A stretch of 64,000 bases of DNA from Panopea generosa (Eukaryota; Mollusca; Bivalvia; Adapedonta; Hiatellidae): positions 24,519,184-24,583,183 of the forward strand of contig CM055896.1 of assembly GCA_029582155.1 (NCBI GenBank), read 5' to 3'. Below are positions 26,901 through 41,900 of this stretch, one piece after another. Numbering within the stretch: position 1 is the stretch's first letter; every line of letters starts with the position of its first letter. The translations under genes and the position numbers were made by a program. A model generated the notes under the pieces. It did not search any database, was not told the origin of the DNA, and was given only the letters and a program-made list of their open reading frames with translations.

Positions 26901-29900
26901 ACCTCCCAATGAAAGCCCTTTAAAATCATTTGATTTATTGCTAGATGTGGTGACTTCTCCCAATGTAAACCCTTTAAAGTCACAAGATTTATTGCTAGCT
27001 GTGGTGACTTCTCCCAATGTAAACCCTTTAAAGCAACATGATTTATTGCTAGCTATGGTGACTTCTCCCAATGGAAACCTCTTGAAAGTCACATGATTTA
27101 TTGCCAGCTGTGGTGACATCTCCCAATGTAAACCCTTTAAAGTCACTTGAATTAATGCTAGCTGTGGTGACTTCTACCAATGAAAACCTCTTGAAAGTCA
27201 CTTGATTTATTGCTAGCTGTAGTGACTTCTGCCAATGTAAACCCTTTAAAGTGACATGATTTATTGCTAGCTATGGTGACTTCTCCCAATGGAAACCTCT
27301 TGAAAGTCACTTGATGTATTGCTAGCTATGGTGACTTCTCCCAATGTTAACCCATTAAAACCACTTAATTTATTGCTAGCTATGACAACTTCTCCCAATG
27401 AAAACCCTTTAAAGCCACATGATTTATTGCTAGCTATGGTGACTTCTCCCAATGGAAACCCCTTGAAAGTCACTTGATTTATTGCTAGCTGTGGTGACAT
27501 CTCCAAATGTAAACCCTTTAAAGTCACTTGATTTATTGCTAGCTATGGTGACTTCTCCCAATGTAAACCCTTTAAAGCCACTTGTTTTATTGCTAGCTAT
27601 GGTGACTTCTCCCAATGTAAACCCTTTAAAGCCACTTGATTTATTGCAAGCTGTGGTGACATCTCCAAATGTAAACCCTTTAAAGCCACTTGATTTATTG
27701 CTAGCTATGGTGACTTCTCCCAATGGAAACCTCTTGAAAGTCACTTGATTTATTGCAAGCTGTGGTGACTTCTCCCAATGTAAACTCTTTAAAGTCACAT
27801 GATTTATTGCTAGCTATGGTGACTTCTCCCAATGTAAACCCTTTAAAGCCACTTGATTTATTGCTAGCTATAGTGACTTCTCCCAATGGAAACCTCTTGA
27901 AAGTCACTCGTTTTATTGCAAGCTGTAGTGACTTCTCCCAATGTAAACTCTTTAAAGTCACTTGATTTATTGCTTGCTATGGTGACTTCTCCCAATGTAA
28001 ACCCTTTAAAGCCACTTGATTAATTGCTAGCTATGGTGACTTCTCCCAATGTAAATACTTTAAAGCCACTTGAATTATTGCTAGCTGTGGTGACCTCCCA
28101 ATGTAAACCCTTTAAAATCACTTGATTTATTGCTAGATGTGGTGACTTCTCCCAATGTAAACCTTTAAAGTCACTTGATTTATTGCTAGCTGTGGTGACA
28201 TCTCCACATGTAAACCCTTTAAAGCCACTTGATTTATTGCTAGCTGTAGTGACTTCTCCCAATGTAAACCCTTTAAAGTCACAAGATTTATTGCTAGCTG
28301 TGGTGACTTCTCCCAATGGAAACCTCTTGAAAGTCACATGATTTATTGCTAGCTGTGGTGACATCTCCCAATGTAAACCCTTTAAAGTGACATGATTTAT
28401 TGCTAACTATGGTGACTTCTCCCAATGTAAACCCTTTAAAGTCACTTGAATTAATGCTAGCTGTGGTGACTTCTACCAGTGAAAACCTCTTGAAAGTTAC
28501 TTGATTTATTGCTAGCTGTAGTGATTTCTCCCAATGTAAACCCTTTAAAGTCACATGATTTATTGCTAGCTGTGGTGACTTCTCCCAATGGGAACCTCTT
28601 GAAAGTCACTTGTTTTATTGCTAGCTATGGTGACTTCTCCCAAAGTTAACCCTTTAAAGCCACTTGATTTATTGCTAGCTGTGGTGACATCTCCCAATGT
28701 AAACCCTTTAAAGCCACTTGATTTATTGCTAGCTATGGTGACTTCTCCCAATGTAAACCCTTTAAAGCCACTTGATTTATTGCTAGCTTTGGTAACTTCT
28801 CCCAATGTAAATCCTTTAAAGCAATTGAATTATTGCTAGCTGTGGTGACCTCCCAATGTAAACCCTTTAAAATCACTTGATTTATTGCTAGATGTGGTGA
28901 CTTTTCCTAATGCAAACCCTTTAAAGTCACTTGATTTATTGCTAGCTGTAGTGATTTCTCCCAATGTAAACCCTTTAAAGTCACATGATTTATTGCTAGC
29001 TTTGGTGACTTCTCCCAATGGAAACCTCTTGAAAATTCACTTGTTTTATTGCTAGCTATGGTGACTTCTCCCAAAGTTAACCCTTTAAAGCCACTTGATT
29101 TATTGCTAGATGTGGAGACTTCTCCCAATTTTAACCCTTTAAAGTCACTTGATTTATTGCTAGCTGTGGTGACTTCTCCCAATGGAAACCTCTTGAAAGT
29201 CACTTGATTTATTGCTAGCTGTGGTGATTTCTCCCAATGTAAACCCTTTAAATCCACTTGATTTATTGCTAGCTGTGGTGACTTCTCCCAATGTAAACCC
29301 TTTAAAGTTACATGATTTATTGCTAGCTATGGTGACATTTCCCAGATTATGTTAAATATTATCACATCTGCCATGGAGACTTGAAACATTTTCTGATTTA
29401 TGTTATATATTATCACATTTTAAAATGTATTTTAAAATCCCTAAATGTAAGACAAAGTTACAGATCAATTGTTGATCAATTGAGCAAAGTGTTTTTGAAA
29501 TCCATCCATATATAATAAAGTTAAAGGACGGACTTGAAATCTCAAACAGATTCAAAGTGTTGTCATACATATTAAAAGTGTGACCATGACCTTTGAGGTA
29601 TGGGTCTAAGTTTTACTTATGACACGTCGTGATGTCATCTTGATAAATTCAGCCAAGTTTAAGGCCGTGTAAAGGCAAAGTCACAGACCAGACACACAAT
29701 ATCAAACAAATTGAAAGTGTGTCCTTGATCTTTGAGGAAAGGTTCTGGGTCTTACATGGGACACTTAATTATATCATGTTGATCAACTGAACCAAGTGTT
29801 TTTAAAATTTATCCATAGATGACGGACAAGAAATGTCAAAATGACTGAAAGTGTTGACAAAGTTAAATTGTAACCTTTGAAGTGGAAGTTTGGGTATTAA

Positions 29901-32900
29901 GTGCAACACGTCGTCATGTTATATTAATCATTTATAACAAGAATTTATAAAAATCGATCTATGCATGACAAAGTTGCAGGCCCGACATGAAATCTCACAG
30001 ACTCAAAGTGTGACCTTGACCTTTGAGGTAAGGGTGTGGGTCTTACTCACGACACGTCGTCATGTTGTGTTGATCAATTGTAGCAAGTATCATTAAAATC
30101 CATCTATGCATGACAAAATTACAGTCTGGACACGAAATCTCACCCAAACTGAAGTGTTGTCAAACAAACTCAAATAGTGACCTTGACCTTTGAGGAACGG
30201 GTGTGGGTCTTACTCGCGACATGTCATCATGTTATTTTGATCATTTGTAGCACGTTTCATTAAAATCCATCTTTGCATGACAAAGTTACAGGCCGGACAC
30301 GAAATCTCACACAGACTTAGAGTGTATTCAAACAAACTGAAATTGTGACCTTGATCTTTGAGGTTCGGGTGTAGGTCTTACTCGCAACACGTCGTCATGT
30401 TATGTTGATCATTTGTAGCAAATATCAACAAAATCCATCTATGTATGACAAAGATACAGGCCGGACACGAAATACCGGACGGAAGAGGACAGACGGAAGC
30501 ACGGACGGACGAACGTTCTCACGAATGGGTATTTAAGTGGCTTCTTTGCATCAATCATATACTTGTGTGGCTAAATTTTAGAAAATTTTAGCCACGTAAA
30601 AGAAAAAAAGCCACATAAAAGCTAGTTTGCATATACATTTAAATTTTATATTTATTTCATTTAAAAAAATAAAACAAACATTTAGATAGAGATCTAGTTT
30701 TGATTGCTGTACATGTTTCTTTTTTTCTTTTTGGAAATGAAATGAACCAAAAAAGTAAATCTTATGCATAAATTTTTACTTCCTCTAATTTCTGTTCCTA
30801 TATTTCATTTAATATTTGCCTTACAATTTTAAATTTTACACTGTGATAAAGAGAATTAATTTTCTACAAAGTTTTCATATACCAAAAAAGCATAAAATGA
30901 AGTATTGATGTTGGAAATATGTGTTAAAGTAGCAAGGTGTCAAATTATCAACATGTTCCTCATACCTTCATGGGGACGGTGTAATCTGGCTATCATTAAC
31001 TGAGCGTGACAGATACTGAGATAAGGAGTACACAGTATTGGTTAGCATGGTTGATATGATAATACCTATATGAGGCAAAGGGTTAATCTCGTCTCTCCTT
31101 CGTCGCAGCGAGACAATAACAACAAAAGGCCCAAGAGGGCCTGAGGATGCTCTACTGACTCATAGTGGCCATAGCATTTTTTGAAATTCTCCTATGCAAT
31201 AGAAACATCGGGGCGGGGTCATTTTTAACCCTAGGGACACCATTTGAACAAATCTAACAAAACTATAGTTGGTCATCATTACTACATAAACATTTTGAAA
31301 GTCTGTTGGGCCATTCATGAGAAGAAGATTTTTTAAGTTTTGGACTATTTTTAGTAACGGTGGCCATCTTGAATTTCAGATCGAAAAAAAAATCTTCTGT
31401 ATAGTCTCCTATGCAACAGAAACACCCATGTGAAGTTTCAGTTTAATCGGCCTAGTGGTGTCAGAATAAATGAAAAAAAAAGAGAATTTTCTGTTTTCCC
31501 ATACCCTATGTAAAATTCTAAGTCCCCTTACAGAGACCCTGTAAATTTTTGCCCCCAAATTCTTATCTGCAATCAAACCCCTACACATAGGCATAATTTA
31601 TGCCAAATATGAACAAATCTGACATACCGGTTCTTAAGAAAACGATTTTAGTAATTCCCAATTTTTACCCTTCTGGGGCCCCTCCTGACCCCTTACTATG
31701 CAATAGAAACATCCATGTGAAGTTTCAGTTTAATTGGCATAGTGGTTTCAGAGAAAGTGCTACTAACACACTTTGAGGACGACAGACGACGGACGACGGA
31801 CAACGCGCCATTGCATAAGCACTTCTGGCTTTTGGCCAGTAGAGCTAAAAAACCTATACAGTAATCTTGATTCATTGGTAGCCATGGTGATGTTTACTGT
31901 CAGTTAATTTACCTGATTTTTGGCTAGACAATGTGCCTGCTGCCAAGGGAACGCCCTGTAATGCGTTGATAACAGTCTCGCCGGGTTTTCCCCACTGTCT
32001 TCTCACATCCGGATTCATTATCACTCTATCACGAGCACTTGTCACTGAAAATATTAAACTTGTCTTTAATTTTCATATTGATTATTTCATGTTTATGTTT
32101 GTTATCACAATGGTTGCAATGACAAACTTTTATGGACCATTTTCTCCGAAATAATCCATGCCACATGCAAAGAAGAAAATAAATGCTGATTCTGTTAAAA
32201 CATCATAATCCTATATATTCTACAAGTATATAATGAATATTAAAGCATAAGCATGGGCTGTGAGATTTCAAATTTAAGAACTGCTGAGTTTTAAGTTCAA
32301 TAAATTCATTCTTGAGAAATGTTCTCCCTTTTCCTTCTTTAATATTTATTATTATATGTTTGTTTTGTTATACTCTATTTCACACCTTCCATTTGAGAAG
32401 CAGTTTGTTCTAATGTCAGCTTTCCCAGGTTTATCCCCATCCCCTCGCCCCACTGAGATCTTGCTGACTCAGGCTCTTCCAGTTGGGTATGCTCAGCAAA
32501 TTTGATATCTGCCCCAGATCCTCCCCATTTTGACCTTGCTGGCTCGGGCTCTTCCTGCTGGGTGACTTGCGCAAACTTGATCTCCACCCCAGCCCCTCCC
32601 CACTTAGACCTGGCAGACTCCTGAGGTTCATTGTTATCTGTTATCTGAAAAAAACACATTATTTTTTAAATTAATTTTTTCGCTTTCTATTTACAACTTC
32701 TATCATTCAAAATAAACTGGATTCCTAGCATGTTCATTACAGAATGATTTATACTGTTGGATGTGACAAGCTGATTTTATGACATCATCTCAATGTTTAA
32801 GAATATCGGACATGGCACAGCACAATACCTTTATTGCTAATATTGTTCAATAATTATTTTCAGTGACAATATTAATTCAGAATATAACAATCTATGATTT

Positions 32901-35900
32901 TATTTATATATAAATCAAGCTATTTCAGAAGACCAACTTTTGGTAGCTTGTATACGGAGTGTTTCCAAAAAGTTTGCGGACACATTTGTTTAAAAATAAA
33001 CTTACACAGTTATTAGTGTGATACATACATTGGCAGAATCGGACCTCTTTTCTCGTCAAATATGCATCAAACTATCAATTTATAATAAAATTGAAAGATT
33101 TTGTACATAATTACATAAAACAACCACTTAGCGGCCCAGGTCAGAAAAGACTGTATTTCAATACCAATACTAATATTTTATAAAGCCTGTGTTTTGGTGC
33201 AAAAGATATCTTATCAACGTATTGCTATATACGCTCAATGTCATATTCTTTAAATTTTGTTTATATTTAACACACCTGCAGAAATCTGAAGTAAAATCAT
33301 GGTGTCTTTTGACATCCCGGGACAGCGGATGACCCTTAAATTGTGTGTTTCACTCGAGAGATAGACAAGGGAAATGATTCAATCAAAAATGAGGAAACAA
33401 CCAGTATGTCGTTTCCTTATCTATGAGGCTTGTTCAAGAATAAACATAGACTTTTACTCAGTCAATTTTATTCCTGTCTAAAATGTTATAAAAAATATAT
33501 ATTCATTAATCGCATTCTTTTATCTCCATTATATAACATTTGGTTGTACTGTAACAACTGATGACCTATCTACACCAGTTTAAAATCAGTTAGTATGATG
33601 ATACCAGCGCATGTCTGCTCTCGACGTCTATGACGTCGTATGAAACACTGAATTCATGATAATGAAAAATAAGTAATTTACTGTTCATTTCTTCTCAAAA
33701 TATTTGCCCTTATGTCTTGTACATTTGTGATTATGTTATACCCATCTTTCAAACATGTCTTGACTGTACTGAGAATAATATGATTGGTGATAATGCGTAG
33801 TCCAGTTGTATTCCATGGAACTGAATGTGATAGGAACATTTCTCGTCTGTCCATGCACATGATGAACATGTACATTGCGCTAATTTTCTGGAGGTGGTGA
33901 TGCTGGACTGAAAACTGATTCATGATTATAGAAATACAACAATGTTTTGTTCCTAGGGATTATTCTATCCAATGATTTGTTGCCTTTTGTCCCATATTGC
34001 CTAACAAATACTCTTGATAACTGCACTCATCTTTCTTTCTTGTTATCCTTCAGCAGAATGCGTCTGTTTCTGTTTTGTTTCCCTGGATTCATGCAGAATT
34101 TGATAACTGCTCAAACTTCCATTCTAACAGATGCATCAATAGTTTATTTATGGCTAGGCAGTGCCATCACGATAAATATTGGTTTTGTTTGAATCTAACA
34201 CACGATTAATGTCAAAGTTTCTGATGACGTTATAATAAAACATTAGTATTTGGAGGATTTTCAGAAGTTTTGAACGTCATTTATGATCATATTTTTAACA
34301 TGAAACAAGAGCACCGCAAGTGGGTGCAGATGCTCTTCTTTTTTCCAAATCTATTACGTAGGTCAAAGTCAGTGAAGTAAACTTTTTAAACATGATGGTG
34401 ATTAGTTTAAAAAATCAATACTAATACTGAAAAAAATAAAATAGATTTAAAAAAAATTACAAAAAAATAGAGATGTCGAAGAAGTGCTATCTCGACTATT
34501 TTAGCTTTGTCACAGAATAGTATATTATAATGTACCATCAGAAAAACAGATATATCTGTATGAATGAAACAATCTTTCATATTAGCAAAATAGTAGATAC
34601 ATGTATGTGCAAGTACATGTAGGACTATTCAGGCAGAATATACGCTATGTCTATGTCTGGCTATGGCTAGCTAGCCAGTACTTAAGCTGAAATGTAAGGG
34701 GTGAAGGTCTTGGGGTTGGTAACAAAGTTGAAATGGGGCAGAGTATTTCATTTAATACAAAACAAATTATATAAAAAAATTTGGGCGGGGATGGGTGGGG
34801 GAGGGTGGGGGGAGGGTTTTGGGATCGGTAACAAAGTTGAAATGGGGAAGAGTATTTGGTTTAATACAAAACAAATTTAGGGTGGGGATCTTGGTTGGAC
34901 TCGGGCAGGTAGCCAAGTAAATATGGGACAATGGACCTGGCAAATTCAAACAATGATACAAAATTTTCCAATCTTTGATCTATTGATCAATCTTGATACA
35001 TTTACATGTACAACAATTCATATAAATACCCAATAACAGTTTTGGGCACATAAAACATTTAACAGGATAATGACAGTATTAACCAAGTCCATTAAATAGG
35101 TCAAGGTCAGTGATGTAAACTTTTTTTTGGTTGATGGTGACCAACTTACAGAATTGATAGTATTACTGAAAAATAAAATTGATTTAAAAAAAAAAAATCA
35201 AACCTGAGCTAAACAAAAAACTTTAACAGAAAGTTTTACAGCCCAATGTATGAAAATTTATTTTAAGTTAGCTATAGACATTGTTTCTATATAAATGTGT
35301 TTATGAAGTTTAGTCACCAAAACATGAGTAGTCTGTTCAGAAACAGAGAAAAACCTGAGCTAAACATAAAACTTTAACCAGCGGAAGACAACGCCACTGC
35401 CGACACCGACGAAGCCAGGGTCATGACAATAGCTCTTTGTTTTTTTCAAAAAGATGAGCTAAAAAGTTGGACTGCTCCAGGTAAGTGTTACTATAGTAAA
35501 TGAAATGTTTACTGTAGCTTAGATATAAAAACCATAATAAAATTATTTTTGAAGGTTATTAATATTAGAAAGCAAATTTTAATGAAACTAAAATCATTCT
35601 TATATCTTGAAAAATAAATATTTGAGAGAGAAAGTCTATGTACTTCTTGAACAAACCTCGTACAAGTGGTACGGCTATATTCCGACGGATGGGCCACTAT
35701 GAAAAATGACTATAGAGTGGGAAGACTAGCCATCGTCAATGACACAATTTTGTAGTATTTTCCTGTCTGACAGAAGTACTCGGAGGATATCGACACGATG
35801 ATCGGCATGATCTCACGACCATGTAGTGAAAACAGTTGAGAAGGAGTAGTGTCACTCGATATTTTGTAAACAAGTTACTTTTGTTAATATGTTACTTTGA

Positions 35901-38900
35901 GAACTGAAAGTTATGCCACGACATCTTGGTGATGCCTCGATCCGAGTCACTAGGTGTTTAATCGTTGCATGTAATTATGTTTATCATTCAGTTTTTATTG
36001 CATTTTGATAATTTATTGTCAATTTAAAGAAAATGGATGTCTGATTCCGGGCATATAAGTAACATCCTAATAACTGATTCCGGATATGTATGTATCATTC
36101 TAATAATTGTGTTTGTTTTTAAAAACATGCGTCCACAAACTTTTTGGACACACCTTTTAAGTATAACTCATCTGAGATTTCAAAGTTTTTATCAGAACTG
36201 AGGCTATGACTTGGTTCTTATCAAAATAGCGATGTTCAGGGTTGAGATCTCACTGCCCCTATTGTATACTTATGATTGATTCTTCATCTTGCATATTACC
36301 AACACTTTTATAAACAAATATGTTGATTTACCATCTTCAAAGTATAGCTTGATGTCATACAAGCATGTGCAGTAATAGTGAGTGCATGGATTTTATCTCA
36401 ACACTAGGGGGCGATTATTGTTTGCACAAGAAATTTGGATCTTAACCTACATTTTTCTACCATGTAAATGATATAATTCTAGATCCAATGCCAATTAATG
36501 AAATGCTGAAGACAGATGGTGACAGACAAATAACATTAAAAATTGCTCAGTTGATCAAATATTTTACCTTTTGGTTTAATTTTCTTAAAATATCATCCTT
36601 CTGTTTCTGCATTGGTGTTCTGCAATAAACAATCAAATGGTAGTTCATGATCTTAGAGTGCAGTATAAACATAAACAAGAACTAGAAATGCGTCCATGGG
36701 ACACAGATGCCCCCGCTTTGTAGCTACATTGTAGATGGCAGCTATCGCAAATTTCAGCAAGTTTGACTATCCGCAAGAGGTCAGAAACCATCAGCCAATA
36801 ATTACCTAATCACCTAATTAATACGTGCCGATTCCGTCCATTGTCGAATTTGACCTGGGTCTTGTTGATATAAACTATAGCCAAATATCAAGTTTCATTA
36901 AAATCGGTCCATCAATAAAGATTTTAGAGGTCGGAAACCGTCATCCAATCAGAGTCCAGATCACCTAATCAATATGTGACAATTCCATCCATTGTCAAAC
37001 TTGACCTGGGTCTTGTTGATATAAAGCCAAATATAAATTTTCGTCAAAATCAGTCCATAAATAAAGACTTTAGAGGTCGGAAACTATCAGCCAATCAGAG
37101 CCCAGAACACCTAATTAATATGCAGGGATTTTGAGGGAAATCAACTTGAGCTATAGTTTATCATCATACATCTTTCTACCAAATATGAATCAAATCCATC
37201 CAATCCTTCAAGAGATATCGAGCAGAAACCAATTTCTTGACATTTGTCAATAATCTAAGTCCAAAAAGGGGCATAACTCCATCAAAAAACATTGGACCGG
37301 AACAAAAAATGGACTTTACCTGTATTATCTGAATGTGAAGTTACACACCAAATTTGGTATAAATCTGTTCATTAAAACTAAAGATATAAGCTGGAAACCA
37401 TTTTCATACGTACGGACAGCGGTGATACTATATGCACCCCTCCCCCATTGAAAATGGCGGGGACATAAAATCAGTGAAAAGAATTGCATCAAAATACTTT
37501 TTTTTAATAGTTCAATTACATCAGATACATGTTGCATATTTTCTGTAACTGCCTAAAACATGACCCAGACCTACATCACCAAAGAAAAGTGAAAACTTTC
37601 TTTCTCTGATATAATTCAATTCAACAACTGATAAAACATAACAACTTACTTTGGTCTAGAATCTTCTTCCCCTACAACCTTGGGTGTGGCTCCTATGGCC
37701 CCTAGAATACCCGTCATGGCTGGTGTTCTGAAACAAAATATTTTAGGTTAGTATTAAAGCTCAATTCTTGAATTACTACACAAGATTTTCAAAATACCTA
37801 CAATAGCTGTAGACAATAAAAGCTGACTGCAGGAACAAAATACCTACCATAGCTGTAGACAATAAAAGCTGACTGCAGGAACAAAATACCTACAATAGCT
37901 GTAGACAATAAAAGCTGACTGCAGGAACAAAATACCTACCATAGCTGTAGACAATAAAATCTGACTGCAGGAACAAAATACCTACCATAGCTGTAGACAA
38001 TAAAATCTGACTGCAGGAACAAAATACCTACCATAGCTGTAGACAATAAAATCTGACTGCAGGAACAAAATACCTACCATAGCTGTAGACAATAAAATCT
38101 GACTGCAGTAACAAAATACCTACCATAGCTGTAGACAATAAAATCTGACTGCAGGAACAAAATACCTACCATAGCTGTAGACAATAAAATCTGACTGCAG
38201 GAACAAAATACCTACCATAGCTGTAGACAATAAAATCTGACTGCAGGAACAAAATACCTACCATAGCTGTAGACAATAAAATCTGACTGCAGTAACAAAA
38301 TACCTACCATAGCTGTAGACAATAAAATCTGACTGCAGGAACAAAATACCTACCATAGCTGTAGACAATAAAATCTGACTGCAGGAACAAAATACTTACC
38401 ATAGCTGTAGACAATAAAATCTGACTGCAGGAACAAAACACAGTTTATTGAATTAAGTACTGAATTTATCAAAAGTACAAGTAATACTAAATGAAGTTTA
38501 TTAATGATGATATTTAAATGTTCTTGTTTGTATCCTTTAATACACATTAATGACTAAATATTTACTGCTGGAAAAGAGACAACTTAAAATTGAAGGCAAA
38601 CCATTGTATCTGCATTGTATCTGCATTGTATCTGCATTGTATCTACATTGTATCTGCATTGTATCTGCATTGTATCTGCATTGTGTCTGCATTGCATCTG
38701 CATTGCATCTGCATTGTATCTACATTGTATCTGCATTGTATCTGCATAGTATCTGCATTGTATCTACATTGTATCTGCATTGTATCTGCATTGTATCTGC
38801 ATTGTATCTACATTGTATCTGCATTGTATCTGCATTGTATCTGCATAGTATCTGCATTGTATCTGCATTGTATCTGCATTGTATCTACATTGTATCTGCA

Positions 38901-41900
38901 TTGTATCTACATTGTATCTGCATTGTATCTACATTGTATCTAAATTGTATCTACATTGTATCTACAATGTATCTGCATTGTATCTGCATAGATTATAAGG
39001 ATCTTTCATGGGTTTGTGATTCAGATGAATAACTGTTTTTTACTGCACTGGAAACACTTATCCTGAGGAATGGCATTTGCTATATAAACACACACACACA
39101 AAAGTTTATTTCCTGTATACAAACCAGTGTGATTTTTAGTGTTTTACTTGCTGTTTTGTACCTGGACTTAAATTCATCAATAATCTGAGTCTGAGAATCG
39201 GACTCAAACTCAAATCTTACATTTTTGTCAAACCCTGCAAACATACAATTATAGGTAAGAAATGTGATCCTGTAACAGTTTCTGTTAAATAATCATTAAA
39301 ACTGCTTGTTTCTGAAAATAAATATAGTAATTTGCTTGTGTAATAGATGTTATTTGAATCTTAGATTTTTTACATTTTGAGTCTGAGTCTAAATCTCAGA
39401 CTCAAAATATTGATGAAGTTAGGTCCGGGTCTTTTTTTTCAATGTAGTGCAAGAATAGGAAAATATAATTTATGAATGAAACACAGGAACCTACCTGCTT
39501 ACATATGTTTTATTCAACAAACACTAAATTTATTGTTTCTATTAATGACTGTATTCACTGCATGAATTTTTTATTGTAACAATGAAATGACAGCCATTTT
39601 ATCATGTTTTCAGTTTATACTTAGATTTTTCTTCATAGCCCAGCAGATTAGTGAAAAGTAGTCAAATTGTGATACAAGCACCAAAACTGGCATGCATACT
39701 TCATTGGGACTACTTAGGCATTCTTGGTATTGACTTTTGAGGTAAAATAAATAAATTTAAAACAAAAATAAATAAATGTGTATGCGTGGGCATTATACTT
39801 ACCGTTTAGTGGTCTTATTTAAAGATTATAAATTACGACAGTTAAAAATAACTGAACCTATTTGCAGTTTGAAACTTTCATGGTAGGTATGCTTATTTAA
39901 GTGATTAACACAGTTTTGACAGTTTGCAGTTTTTGTGTGTTAATTAACTGTCATTCGTCCCATGAGTCAAGTCAATTACATTCCCAATTTGCAGGAAACT
40001 AATGTCAGCTTATCTTTTGCATCAGTGACATATTTTATTGCACATTAGAAGAATTTTTAAAATATATTACAGTTTTTATTTAAGAACTGTGCTAAATGAA
40101 TTTCTGAAGTGAGAGCGATTTTGGATAAAAAGCAAATCAAACCAAAAACAGCATTGTTAATTACCCAATTTAAAGGAAATCCTACAATTATAAACTAATA
40201 AAGATGTAGTATTTTATGTTTCTTCTTCTTCTTATTATTATTTGTTTACTTTTTTTGAAATATCATTATTATTGGATCTATTATTATTATAATATATTGT
40301 CTTTTTTTGACTTCTTGATTTGTCACAGCTTTTATATTGGATAAATTGTTATGTGTGTGCGTGAATGTGGTCAGTTGTTCACAATTCATAAAACAATTTA
40401 TTTACTATTATGTAGGCAGTAAATACAGTTTCTGATTTGTATATTTTCATTGTCTGTATGATTAAAATCTCTTTGTTTCTAAAGATATTTAGTCAACATA
40501 AAATTGACTTTATAATCAATAAAACACATTTTGAGGGAGCAGTGGGTTTTATCATGATCCGTGAGCTGAAAGGTTGACTTAAATGATTTTGAATAAAAAA
40601 TAATCTTGCAGTATTTCTCAATTTGGGTTCAAGAGTGGCTTTACTGAAATTACAAAAAAAATTCTCATATTTTTTAAAAATGTCTTCGTTATCAAGTGTT
40701 TTGCATAGGTGCAAAAAGTAGCTGACAATGTAATATATGCACATGTGGTATCATTTTTTCAGTTTGTTTTCAAATAAGGTTTGAATGTGGACTAACAAAA
40801 GTATTTTTTATTTTATGTAAAATGAAAAAGATATTAAAGTTGCTTGACAATATACAAAGTGTACTATATCGCCAGTTGCATGGCAATCAGCAAAACAGAC
40901 ACCCATGGTGAGAACCACATGTGTGTCAATTGAATTAGTTTATTGGTGATTTATCCGTTCTCTGACCACAAAAGAATGCTGCCAGTGTACAAATTTCATT
41001 TTGATTGTAACTTGTGCCAGATGAATGAATCTTAATTTAACCCACAGCATATAAGAAATAAACAAGTCAAAATCAATACTAAAAAATGTATTTACTATAA
41101 CTATTCATCATTATTATTATCTTTCACATGATCAAAAGCTGTTCTTTTTTAAGGTTCTTTAGTCAACATAAAATTAGGACCTCAAATCACAAAATGGCAT
41201 AAAGTCAGGTAGAAATTTGCATTTACTAGTTTTTATTTCCTTGTTAATTTGGCCTACATACAGTTAGTTTATATTAATTTATTTTAGCTTGATTGTGAAA
41301 GTAAGCTTGGAGCTTATGCATATCATTCTTGAGTGCATTAATTTATTAGACCTGGTACTGAATTGTGTTTTGAGAGGTCATCGGGTAGAGCCTGTGGTCA
41401 AACTCGCGACCTCTGGCATCAGAAGCCAAAACTGCACTAATGACCCCCTTTATATTCAGCAATACAATTAACTTGGTACTATTATTTAAATAATTACATG
41501 AGATGTACACAAGTATACTGTATTCACTTTAATTGCAATATAACAGTTGTATGTTTTGTTTGTTTCATGCATGCATTGATTTTTTGTATGATGATTTATA
41601 TCAAAATAACAAGGCAAATAGTGAATTCATATTATTACATCTTTTTGAATTGTTATTTATAATTATAAAATTATTTATATTGTTGTTGCGCAAAACAAAT
41701 CATGTTTAAACAAAATGTAGAACAAAAGCATGGACAAAAGCTTCTTGGTACATTTTAGAAGTTGGACAAAAGCCATGGTATGTTACAGTACAGTGGCCAC
41801 AATTTTCAAGCATTATTGACAAACCGTATAACAAATATATACATGAATGACTAAAATATCTCAAAAGTTCATTATGGGCAAGATTGTACTAGTATGGCCA

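Larger units (their letters stand above)
32955..36157. mobile_element. mariner-like TIR element (host of a nested element)
   Basis: Terminal repeats are CGGAGTGTTTCCAAAAAGTT (left) and, reversed, AAAGGTGTGTCCAAAAAGTT (right), both flanked by TA. The two ends continue in parallel for about 40 bp (GTTTGYGGAC then A/T-rich). The TA duplication and TCCAAAAAGTTT ends suggest the Tc1/mariner superfamily. No transposase is recognisable in the interior (33290-34300, 35470-36110). A hairpin-ended element (34306-35465) sits inside. Confidence 0.65.

Noticed and set aside
25520-29260. Many 60-122-codon frames on both strands
   Set aside because: They are periodic by-products of the 54-bp satellite and are broken wherever a monomer has an indel.
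33678-34192. Possible transposase frames inside the mariner-like element
   Set aside because: Short, with no DDE/D motif or family similarity that I can see.
37790-38445. CRISPR-like regularly spaced repeat
   Set aside because: The units are contiguous 46-bp repeats without variable spacers, in a eukaryotic intron.
38550-39032. 160-codon plus-strand open frame rich in LYLHCICIVSA
   Set aside because: It is the translation of an 11-bp minisatellite; three units keep the frame. No start context, domain or splice evidence.
39620-39770. Possible third copy of the TPKVV exon between duplicated blocks
   Set aside because: Translation of all frames by eye shows no MTG or TPKVV remnant and no matching splice sites.
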